Of a stretch of 64,000 nt of DNA, positions 8,019-16,018 are shown in pieces; within the stretch, counting starts at the first letter, position 1; the number at the start of each line of letters is the position of its first letter. The position numbers were made by a program, and so were the translations under genes. The notes below the pieces were generated by a model. It did not search any database, had not been told where the DNA came from, and saw nothing but the letters and a program-made list of their open reading frames with translations. Source of the stretch: Lachnospiraceae bacterium (GTDB lineage: Bacteria; Bacillota; Clostridia; Lachnospirales; Lachnospiraceae); assembly GCA_017622875.1 (NCBI GenBank), contig JAGAQG010000040.1:1-64000 (forward strand), in the 5' to 3' direction.

Positions 8019-9296
8019 TTACTCTCTTACAATGACAGATACTCCATCTGGAATTACAGTTACTGTATAGTCTTCCTTATTAACGATCGCTTTTGCTTTT
8101 TCCATAGCTTCTTCCATACTGTGTGCAGGAATCATATGCAAATCTTCTACCAGCTGATCATCACAGGAAGATACAAACACAACTGTTGCTTTCAATAATA
8201 ATCTGGCAAAAATCTGAGACTGCCACTGATCGATAATTGTTTCTTCCGGCTTTCTGTCTAAGAATGTCTTCATCATGCGATTTAAGTCTTTTTCATCGCG
8301 GAAGGTTTCATGGAAGAACTTTCCACCATGTCCATCAGCTGCCTTCGAGAGCATGATAATAACTCCGTTTTCTTTTACTGTAGCTTCTGCTGCTGTCATT
8401 CCTTTAACTGACTGATAAATATTCTGATCCAGAGGATATCCTCCATTTGTCGAAATAACGATATCTGCCGGAACCGCATCTACCTGACACTTAGACGCGA
8501 GAAACTCTCTTCCCACTCTATGAGCAAGATCACAATCTCCAGCTACTGCAAAGATTGGATCATGCTGTGCATCAATTACAACATTTACAATAAAATCCAG
8601 TCTTGCTGCTCTTGCTGCATATAACATGTCGTTGTGAATTGGATTTCCATCAATAACTCCAGTTCTGGAATAAGGATCAGCAATAAATGCAGAGTTATGG
8701 TTATACATTACGGTTTCTCTGCTTGCCACGCCTGGAAGTACACTCTTTCTTCCGCCAGAAAATCCAGCAAAGAAATGTGGTTCAATAAAGCCTTCTGCTA
8801 CTAACAGATCTGCTTCTACTGCCATTTTGTTAAGAATTAAATTTCCACCTGAAGGAAGCTTTCCTACATATACAAGATTGTCATTGTCATCACAATCATG
8901 TACAATCACTGTTTCATTTGCCATAATTTCCGGTCCAAATTTCGCTTCCAGTTCTTCCTTTGTAGTTTCTCTATGAAGTCCGGTAGAAATTAAAATTGTA
9001 ATTTCCGCATCAGGATTGCCTTTTCTGATTTCCTTTAACAGTAATGGCATAATGATGTGGCTTGGTACAGGTCTTGTGTGATCAGAAGAAATAACAACAA
9101 CTTTTTTCTTTCCAACAGCCATTTCACATAATCTTGGTGAGCCGATTGGATTCTCCAATGCATCCTGTACAAGTTCTGCACCGCTTTTTGGTGCTTGATA
9201 GCTGTGCAATTCGGACAAAAGCACGCCGGCCAAATGGGATTCATCGATATTTGCTGTTAATTTTTCTTTTCCATAAGGTAATAAAAATTCTTTCAT
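8019..9296 (-). CDS. larA: LarA-family nickel-pincer hydroxyacid racemase/epimerase
   Basis: A 425-residue LarA-family enzyme that uses the NPN cofactor to racemise or epimerise 2-hydroxyacids by hydride transfer. Every catalytic position known from Lactiplantibacillus LarA is present at the same residue number: Asp72, Arg75, His108, His174 (PHFFAGFS), Lys184 (GGRKSVLPG, cofactor attachment), His200 (VMYNH), Gln295, Lys298 and Trp358. It therefore looks fully active. First gene of the operon; GGAGGG lies 8 nt before the ATG. The family covers lactate, malate, phenyllactate and aldonate substrates. The neighbours (permease, glycerate kinase, C4-acid kinase, PdxA2) point to a sugar acid such as threonate/erythronate (C2 epimers) or glycerate, not lactate. 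The substrate is inferred. Confidence 0.92.
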   Translation of the reverse strand: MKEFLLPYGKEKLTANIDESHLAGVLLSELHSYQAPKSGAELVQDALENPIGSPRLCEMAVGKKKVVVISSDHTRPVPSHIIMPLLLKEIRKGNPDAEITILISTGLHRETTKEELEAKFGPEIMANETVIVHDCDDNDNLVYVGKLPSGGNLILNKMAVEADLLVAEGFIEPHFFAGFSGGRKSVLPGVASRETVMYNHNSAFIADPYSRTGVIDGNPIHNDMLYAARAARLDFIVNVVIDAQHDPIFAVAGDCDLAHRVGREFLASKCQVDAVPADIVISTNGGYPLDQNIYQSVKGMTAAEATVKENGVIIMLSKAADGHGGKFFHETFRDEKDLNRMMKTFLDRKPEETIIDQWQSQIFARLLLKATVVFVSSCDDQLVEDLHMIPAHSMEEAMEKAKAIVNKEDYTVTVIPDGVSVIVRE

Positions 9297-9316
9297 TTCA
9301 TTTCCCTCCTGTTAAT

Positions 9317-9333
9317 TGTTTCATTTTGAAACA
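9317..9333. promoter_or_regulatory. Operator 1: TGTTTCA-N3-TGAAACA palindrome before larA
   Basis: A perfect inverted repeat, 7+3+7, ending 21 bp upstream of the larA start. It matches the second site at 9412-9428 and is a likely binding site for the PrpR-like regulator encoded divergently. Confidence 0.7.
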
Positions 9334-9405
9334 TTATTTTTTCAATACGCGTATTTGTTTGAATTTTAATACATTTATCTCTTGATTTCTATCCTTTATA
9401 GTGTC

Positions 9406-9428
9406 ATTATATGTTTTAATATGAAACA
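9406..9428. promoter_or_regulatory. Operator 2 inside the divergent larA/regulator promoters
   Basis: TGTTTTA-N3-TGAAACA (9412-9428) has the same architecture as operator 1 with one mismatch. On the minus strand it is directly followed by TATAAT (9411-9406), so the 17-bp operator fills the -35/-10 spacer of a probable larA promoter with a poor -35. On the plus strand TTGATT and CATTAT with a 17-bp spacer form a possible promoter for the regulator, whose start site would fall inside the operator. No sigma-54 type GG-N10-GC element is visible. Confidence 0.6.
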
Positions 9429-9445
9429 TTTGGAGTGAATATTTT

Positions 9446-11266
9446 ATGCAAAGAACAGTTAAAATTTTAGGAATTGCACCTTATGAAGGTTTGGCATCTT
9501 TGATGCAGCAGTATGGAAGAAAAAGATCTGATATTGAACTGACTACCGTAATTGGCAGCATGGAAGAAGGAAGTAAGTTAGCCAAACAGCTTTATATGAA
9601 TTATGATATTATTCTTTCCCGCGCCAATACCGCAAGTATTATTTCCCAAGCAGTACCACTGCCAGTGGTTGACATTGGCATCGGATATTATGATGTTCTT
9701 AGATGTATCAAGCTTGCAGAAAGCACCAAGACCAAATTTGCCATTGTAGGATTCCAGACTTTAACTTCAATTGCAAAAACCATCTGCGATCTTTTAAAAA
9801 CAACAATCGACATCTTCCCTATCTCAACCTATGAAGAAGCTGTCTCTGTATTAGATCAAATGAAGTCTAACGGGTATTCTACCATTGTTTGTGATACCGT
9901 TCCCTATGATTATGCAAAACAGATTGGTATTACTCCCCTCCTGTTAACCAGCAGTGAGGAGAGCCTCTCCTCTGCCATTGATCAAGCGGTTTATTTATGG
10001 AATCAAAACTATAATAGTAATTATAAACTTGATATGATGAAAGAAGTTATCAGTTTATGTCCAAACTATTACCTCATTCTTGATGTTAATGGAAATTGTT
10101 TGTATTCCACCTGGCACGAACCGTTGGAAAAAGAAATGTCCAAAGTGCTTCATCAGGAATTGAAACAATGCTGCCTTGAAAAGAAACGTTCCTTCTTTGT
10201 GCCATTGAAGGAGCATTTATATTCTGTTTTTTCTCATTACATTGATTACGCTGACACCCCTTATATCGTTTTTAGAATTGTACATTCATCCATTCCGTTG
10301 TCACATCAGAAATACGGCATCTCTGTAATGGACAAAAAAATGGTAGAAAAAGGATTCAACAGTAGTTTTTACTATGGTAACACAGGAATTGCAAATGATT
10401 TGATCATCAATACTGCTAAAACAAACACTCGCACCAGCCTTATGATTGCCGGCGAAATCGGGACGGGAAAAGATTATATGGCAAAAGTTTATTATGTGGA
10501 AAGTGATTTGTCTGATAATCCGCTCTACATCATAAACTGTTCTTTGCTAACTGATAAAGGGTGGAAATTTATTACAAACAGCTACAATTCGCCATTTACG
10601 GATAACAATAACACCATTTATATCTCCAATATAGATAAACTTTCTGCCGAACGTCAGAAAAATTTACTTTCCATGATCATTGATACCAATGTACACATAC
10701 GTAATCGCCTTATTTTTTCCTGTACTCAGCAGGCAGATGGTTCTATTCCACACGTTGCCAAACAGTACACCAATACACTCGGATGCATTTTAGCTGCATT
10801 AAAGCCTATTCGTGAACTTAAGGATGAAATCCCATCTTTAGCCAGCCAGTATCTCAACAGATTAAATCAATCTACTGGAAAAGTTGTTGTAGGATTTGAT
10901 GATTCTGCTCTGAAGCTTTTAACAAATTATCATTATCCTCATAACAACATTCAATTCAAGAGGATTATAAAGGAAGCAGTCATAAATTCTGATACATCTT
11001 ATATTTCGGAAGAAAGTATTCAAAATCTTTTAGATCAGGAAAACAGTTTATATGATATCGGCGAACGGAATATTCTCTCTAACAAATCAAGTGCAGCAGA
11101 AAACTGCCAATTTACATTAAATATTAACAAATCTCTTGAAGAGATTAACAGGGATATCATTTTATATACCCTAAAAAACTGCGATGGAAATCAATCAATC
11201 GCTGCAAAAAAATTGGGAATCGGACGTACTACTTTATGGAGATACCTCAAAACACAGGATGTATAA
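9446..11266 (+). CDS. PrpR-like regulator with degenerate AAA+ domain
   Basis: A 606-residue regulator. Residues 1-190 resemble the PrpR_N sensor domain (a two-lobed small-molecule-binding fold; SRANTASIISQAVPLPVVDI is typical). Residues about 300-500 are a sigma-54-activator-like AAA+ domain with a kept Walker A (GEIGTGKD, near 335-342), but the Walker B has become YISNID, and only about 48 residues separate the two; the GAFTGA loop that contacts sigma-54 is absent. The C-terminus has a Fis-type HTH (SIAAKKLGIGRTTLWRYLK). It therefore probably acts on ordinary sigma-70 promoters. It is divergent from larA and close to two matching operators, so it likely controls the lar operon in response to a hydroxyacid. 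Confidence 0.82.
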   Translation: MQRTVKILGIAPYEGLASLMQQYGRKRSDIELTTVIGSMEEGSKLAKQLYMNYDIILSRANTASIISQAVPLPVVDIGIGYYDVLRCIKLAESTKTKFAIVGFQTLTSIAKTICDLLKTTIDIFPISTYEEAVSVLDQMKSNGYSTIVCDTVPYDYAKQIGITPLLLTSSEESLSSAIDQAVYLWNQNYNSNYKLDMMKEVISLCPNYYLILDVNGNCLYSTWHEPLEKEMSKVLHQELKQCCLEKKRSFFVPLKEHLYSVFSHYIDYADTPYIVFRIVHSSIPLSHQKYGISVMDKKMVEKGFNSSFYYGNTGIANDLIINTAKTNTRTSLMIAGEIGTGKDYMAKVYYVESDLSDNPLYIINCSLLTDKGWKFITNSYNSPFTDNNNTIYISNIDKLSAERQKNLLSMIIDTNVHIRNRLIFSCTQQADGSIPHVAKQYTNTLGCILAALKPIRELKDEIPSLASQYLNRLNQSTGKVVVGFDDSALKLLTNYHYPHNNIQFKRIIKEAVINSDTSYISEESIQNLLDQENSLYDIGERNILSNKSSAAENCQFTLNINKSLEEINRDIILYTLKNCDGNQSIAAKKLGIGRTTLWRYLKTQDV

Positions 11267-11278
11267 ACAACGCAAAGA

Positions 11279-11299
11279 CGGACAGGTCAAACCTGTCCG
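11279..11299. terminator. Terminator after the PrpR-like gene
   Basis: CGGACAGGT and its exact complement around a 3-nt loop, followed by CTTCTACTTTT. It lies between the regulator and the convergent symporter gene and may serve both. Confidence 0.65.
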
Positions 11300-11379
11300 C
11301 CTTCTACTTTTATGCCCCCAAATTGTACTTTTTCGCTCCCCCAAGCTAAAAAGTACGCCAGTATCTTTCTCCAAAAGAC

Positions 11380-12915
11380 TTATTTGTATTTTTCCATTGC
11401 TTCTTCCATGGTCATACCATTCGCAATGGCTTCTTTACGCTGGTTGTTGATCGCCTGAATTTCTTTCATACGTTCACCAGTCAGTTCATACTTTCTCATA
11501 GTAAGAAGCGTGATTGCCCATGCTACCATCGGGATGATACAGAAGAGTACAATAACTACCCAGTTCATGCCCGGTGCATATGGTGTGTCTGCTGTTGGCA
11601 GATTTTCAAGACCGATAATTGAAACCGCGATACCTACAACAGTTGCTGATAAAGAAGATACTAATTTATCAACTAACGAGAACAGTGTTCCCATGATACC
11701 TGGAATGTATTTTCCTGAACGGTAAGTTTCATAGTCGGAACAGTCCGCTACCATTGGAATTGGCATATCTGCTGTTGAGTAGTATGCACCATAACCAATA
11801 CCGAAGAGCAGGATAAATAATACAGTGTATAAGTTAATGCTTAACTTGCCATTAGAAATCAAAGTTAAGTTCCATGCAGGATCTCCCTGTTTCCACAGAA
11901 GCAGCAGCACAAGTACACCAATGTAGCAAACAAGTGCTACGGATACATATTTCATCAGAGAAGCCTTCTGGCCCTTCTTCTGTGAAGTACGTACTGTCAG
12001 CATAAAGAATGGTACAGAGAACACATAGCCAAGTACCATCATTGGTAAGTAAAGTCCGTCATAGTTGCCCATCATACATCCGTATAACATACAGAGTACA
12101 GTTACGTTTGTAGCGATGGATAATGCTAATTTACATCCAGCACCAGCTACCATTAAGCGCTGCATTGGATTGTTGTTCTTGATGATCTCGATGTATTCGG
12201 AGATCTTTGTTTTTTCCTGAGTTGCTCCGCCGATACCGAAGTATTTTGGCTGATCTTTTTCCCAGATACCGATGATCGCAAGGATTGTCAGTAAGATGGA
12301 AATGACGATTCCGATTGGTGTTAACACTCTGTAGAAGTTCGCACTGCTGTAATCCGCAACGTTTGCACGGATGATTGGTGCTAAGAACTGCATAAGTCCC
12401 ATACCAGCCATAGAACCGATGGTGTTGAAGATTGTAAACAGTGGTCTCTGGTTCGGGTCATTTGTAAGAACCGTCTGACCGGAACGTGTTACGGATGTCT
12501 GGAAGGTATAACCGATTACCCAGACTGCATACAGCACGATAAATGCTGCGTAGCGTAACCACATCTGATCTGCTGAAATGTTCGGGCAGATGCAGTACAG
12601 CATAAATACAGCAAATGCCATGATCAGGTTACCAATAACCATAAATGGTCTGAATTTACCAAATTTACCGTTGGTACGGTCCATCAGTGCACCGATGATC
12701 GGGTCCGTGATGGCATCAAATACTCGCATCCCTGTAACCATGACAGATGCAAATACGGTTGCAATTCCTAAAACATTGTTACCAAATGTCGCAATGTAAG
12801 ACAGAATGAGTACATAGTAAACATTTGTCGCACCATTGTTTAATGGGAACAATGCCAGCTGGTACATCTTGGCGCGGTTTACGCCCGCGCCAGATGTATT
12901 ATTTTCATTTCCCAT
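11380..12915 (-). CDS. GPH-family glycoside:cation symporter
   Basis: A 511-residue transporter of the glycoside-pentoside-hexuronide family (MelB/XynB relatives) with about 12 membrane segments. DAITDPIIGALMDRTNGKFGKFRP near the N-terminus is the family signature, including the cation-site aspartates, and the matching ADCSDYETYRSGK loop marks the second half. It is the third gene of the GH2-GH3-symporter operon and would import the oligosaccharide or glycoside that the GH2 enzyme cleaves inside the cell. The TTG at 12939 could also start the frame, but AAGGGG lies properly before the ATG at 12915. The sugar cannot be named from sequence. Confidence 0.88.
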   Translation of the reverse strand: MGNENNTSGAGVNRAKMYQLALFPLNNGATNVYYVLILSYIATFGNNVLGIATVFASVMVTGMRVFDAITDPIIGALMDRTNGKFGKFRPFMVIGNLIMAFAVFMLYCICPNISADQMWLRYAAFIVLYAVWVIGYTFQTSVTRSGQTVLTNDPNQRPLFTIFNTIGSMAGMGLMQFLAPIIRANVADYSSANFYRVLTPIGIVISILLTILAIIGIWEKDQPKYFGIGGATQEKTKISEYIEIIKNNNPMQRLMVAGAGCKLALSIATNVTVLCMLYGCMMGNYDGLYLPMMVLGYVFSVPFFMLTVRTSQKKGQKASLMKYVSVALVCYIGVLVLLLLWKQGDPAWNLTLISNGKLSINLYTVLFILLFGIGYGAYYSTADMPIPMVADCSDYETYRSGKYIPGIMGTLFSLVDKLVSSLSATVVGIAVSIIGLENLPTADTPYAPGMNWVVIVLFCIIPMVAWAITLLTMRKYELTGERMKEIQAINNQRKEAIANGMTMEEAMEKYK

Positions 12916-12949
12916 AGTTTTCTTCCCCTTAAATTTCAAGAGCGAATCA

Positions 12950-15900
12950 TTATTTATTCTTTAAAGATTTTTTAAATTCTTTATAAGTTGTATAGCTTTC
13001 TGTTTTTTTGAATTTACAAACTTTGATTACCCAAAGTACAACTGAAAGTACAAACAGGAACCAGAATCCGCAAGATAAAATCTTACACATTGTCTGAACA
13101 ATCGGTTCTGTCTCTGCAATTGTTGTATTTGGTCCAATACCATTCATTGCCTGTGAGTTTGCAATTGCATATAAGTTGTGATGACAAGCTTCTCTCATTG
13201 CAGAAACAATGATCGGATCTTTTGTATATTTTGCCAATCCATTATTTGTAACCATGAAGGAAAGCATGGAGTCGTAAGTTGTAGTTCCACCCAGTACACC
13301 ATCAATACCATTTACCATAGTACTGAGAACGTTATCTGTAATCTGTAAACCGTTACACTGCCATTCTTCATTCAGGATTCCTTTTACAAGACCTGCATTT
13401 GCGCCTGACCACTGTGCACCCCAGCGAGTGTAAGCCATCATAACACCATTGCCGCCTGCCTGAGAGTTTTCCAATGCACCCTGGAATGCTCTAAGGTAAA
13501 TTTCACGAGCAGACTGTTCATTTAACCATACACCAAGACCGATACGATCCTGTTCACAGTCATTTAATGCAAAGTGTTTCATAACTACGCGAACACCTTT
13601 TTCTTCGATACCGCTTACTTCAGCTTTTCCGATTTCTGAAGAAAGAACTGCATCTTCTGAATAGTATTCGAAGTTACGTCCGCCGTATGGAGATCTGTGT
13701 GTGTTTGCACCAGGTCCATAGAGGAATGTTACTTTTGCATCAAGACAGTCGTTACCAACAATGTTACCGATTTCGTATACTAATTCTTTGTTAAATGTAG
13801 CTGCTAATACGTCTTCTGATGTAAGAGCTGTTGTTTCTACGCCAAGATGGCTTCCGAATAATGCAACTGTTAAGCCCTGTGGACCGTTTTCATCACGTGT
13901 ACCAGGAGCCTGTACAGATAATACCGGCATTGTCCAGTGGAAGGAGTCACCTACCAGAGAAACCATTTCGTCAGCTGTCATCTGGTCTAATAATTCATCC
14001 CATGCCGGATCGTCATAATCAAGACCGATCATGTCATAGAGTGTTAAACCATTGTCAGCACCGAGTCTAGGCATTGCTACATTCACAGTTGTGTCTGTTT
14101 CATACTGCTGATCCTGTAATGCCTGAACCAGGTAATCATTTAATGCGATCTTGATTGTTTTTTCAAGACTTGGCATTGTGCCTTCCCAGTCATTACGTGT
14201 AAGGTAAGTAACTGTTGTACCTACTTCTTCGTTCATGTTAGGGTCAGAAGCGTTTAATTTGTTTGTGATTTCTGTACCAGCATCACTTGTAGCATAAGTT
14301 GTTGTGTCTAATGCAGGGTTATTCCATGTTGCAACTAATTCTGCATTACCAGCTACATCCATACGGCCATCTGTTGTTTCTGGTGTAAATCCTTTTGCTG
14401 CTAAAACGTTGTTTGCTGCGTTATGAGCGTCTGTAGCTGCTGTGAAGTAGTAGTCACCTGCATCTAAGATGTAAGTACCTGCGCCGTAAGCGTCATAGCT
14501 TGCTACGTAATCGCCATCGATTTCGATTGTTAAAGTTTCAGATGCGCCTGGAGCTAAGATGTCAGTTTTTTCAAAGCCAACTAAGCTTACAGATGCTTTT
14601 TCTACATTGTTATCAATATCATACTGTGTATATGGACTTGATACATATGCCTGTACAGTTTCTTTACCTGCTACATCACCTGTGTTTGTAACAGTTACTT
14701 TCATTGTGTAAGTTGTTGCAGCTGCGTCATAAGATAATGTTACATCGCTGTATTCGAATGTTGTGTAGCTTAAGCCATAACCGAATGGGAACGCTACGTC
14801 GTTACCGTAAGCATATTCTCCGGCATTGCCTGTACCCATTACATAATCTTCATAACGTGTTTCATAGTATTTGTATCCTACATAGATACCTTCCTGGTAA
14901 ACCATGTAAGTGTCCGCATGTTCAGGAATCTGAGTTGTATCACCATCGTATACAACTGGTGTGAAGTTCTGCATTGCAGGGCTTGAATAGTTGTCATAGC
15001 AGTAAGTATCTGGAAGGCTTCCGGATGGGTTTACTGTACCATCTAAAATTTCAGCTACTGCATTCAGACCTGTCTGACCTACGCCGCCGATCCAGAGAGT
15101 TGCGTCTACACCATATTCGTTGTTCTGTAAGAAATCCACCTGAAGAGCGTTGGATGTGTTGATGAGTACAACGATCTTGTCGATTGCTCCGGCATCTTTC
15201 ATTGCTTTGATACCAGCCATCATATCCTTTTCTTCCTGATTTAATGCAAGATAGTTTTTGCCATCACCTAATTCATGATCAAAATAGCTGTCTGCACCTT
15301 CACCACCGATACGTGATAAAACAACGATCGCTGCATCACCGTATTCTTCTACAGAGCCTAAAACATCTTCTGAATACAGAGACCATGGAGCTTCTACGAT
15401 TTCAGCAGAACCATATCCGCTTGCTGTTGCAGAGTCCTGTACGACTGCACCCGCATTACCACGAGTATATTCTGCAGCATCACCTGTTTCATAGAAATCC
15501 CATAATGTCTGGTTTACGCTGAAGCCTTCTTTTTCCAATGCTGTCTTTAAGTTATCGCATTTGGAAGCATCTACGTTTGCTGAACCTGTACCACCGTAAA
15601 CAATGTTTACAGAGGATGTAGAGAACAGGCTGACTTTAGAGCCTTTGGCAAGTGGAAGTGCCTCATCTTCATTTGTCAAAAGAGATGCACCTTCTGCTTC
15701 AACCTGTTTTACAAGTTCCGCACCTTTTGCAGTTCTATCTGCTTCTGATGCGAAATCACTTTCATAGTAAACTGCGCCCGGATCTTCATTTTCTAATTCC
15801 CAGAATGTTCCGCCTACGAATAATGCTACTGTGTTATCAAACATTGATACAACGATCAGCAGCGCTGTGAAAATAATTGCAAGCGGTGCACTTAAAATTG

Positions 15901-15991
15901 ATAAGAATTTCCAAGGTCTTCTGGCTTTTCGAAGAGCTTTTTTGTAAGCTTTTTTCTGAGCCTTTTTCTGAGCTTTTAACTCTTTGTCCAT
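12950..15991 (-). CDS. Membrane-anchored, domain-permuted GH3 glycosidase
   Basis: A 1013-residue GH3 enzyme with reversed domain order. A basic N-terminus (KAQKKAYKKALRKARR) precedes a membrane segment (about 29-57); then comes the alpha/beta sandwich domain (about 95-390, with GGTGSANVD and WIGGVGQTGLNAVAEIL), a fibronectin-like domain (from FPFGYGLSYTTFEYS), and only then the TIM-barrel domain (about 610-930, with RDENGPQG, RSPYGGRNFEYYSEDA, KHFALNDCE). The nucleophile is probably Asp886 in LQITDN. A second membrane helix (about 971-991) and a basic tail end the protein. Both ends should be cytoplasmic, which leaves the catalytic part outside. It probably trims beta-glycosides before uptake. 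Ruminococcus beta-glucosidases with the same permutation are known; the double anchor is notable. Confidence 0.88.
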   Translation of the reverse strand: MDKELKAQKKAQKKAYKKALRKARRPWKFLSILSAPLAIIFTALLIVVSMFDNTVALFVGGTFWELENEDPGAVYYESDFASEADRTAKGAELVKQVEAEGASLLTNEDEALPLAKGSKVSLFSTSSVNIVYGGTGSANVDASKCDNLKTALEKEGFSVNQTLWDFYETGDAAEYTRGNAGAVVQDSATASGYGSAEIVEAPWSLYSEDVLGSVEEYGDAAIVVLSRIGGEGADSYFDHELGDGKNYLALNQEEKDMMAGIKAMKDAGAIDKIVVLINTSNALQVDFLQNNEYGVDATLWIGGVGQTGLNAVAEILDGTVNPSGSLPDTYCYDNYSSPAMQNFTPVVYDGDTTQIPEHADTYMVYQEGIYVGYKYYETRYEDYVMGTGNAGEYAYGNDVAFPFGYGLSYTTFEYSDVTLSYDAAATTYTMKVTVTNTGDVAGKETVQAYVSSPYTQYDIDNNVEKASVSLVGFEKTDILAPGASETLTIEIDGDYVASYDAYGAGTYILDAGDYYFTAATDAHNAANNVLAAKGFTPETTDGRMDVAGNAELVATWNNPALDTTTYATSDAGTEITNKLNASDPNMNEEVGTTVTYLTRNDWEGTMPSLEKTIKIALNDYLVQALQDQQYETDTTVNVAMPRLGADNGLTLYDMIGLDYDDPAWDELLDQMTADEMVSLVGDSFHWTMPVLSVQAPGTRDENGPQGLTVALFGSHLGVETTALTSEDVLAATFNKELVYEIGNIVGNDCLDAKVTFLYGPGANTHRSPYGGRNFEYYSEDAVLSSEIGKAEVSGIEEKGVRVVMKHFALNDCEQDRIGLGVWLNEQSAREIYLRAFQGALENSQAGGNGVMMAYTRWGAQWSGANAGLVKGILNEEWQCNGLQITDNVLSTMVNGIDGVLGGTTTYDSMLSFMVTNNGLAKYTKDPIIVSAMREACHHNLYAIANSQAMNGIGPNTTIAETEPIVQTMCKILSCGFWFLFVLSVVLWVIKVCKFKKTESYTTYKEFKKSLKNK

Positions 15992-16018
15992 TACTTTATC
16001 CCTCCGTTTTTGATTTGC

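Noticed and set aside
9297..9445. Sigma-54 promoter before larA, expected for a PrpR-type regulator
   Set aside because: No GG-N10-GC element on the minus strand, and the regulator lacks GAFTGA.
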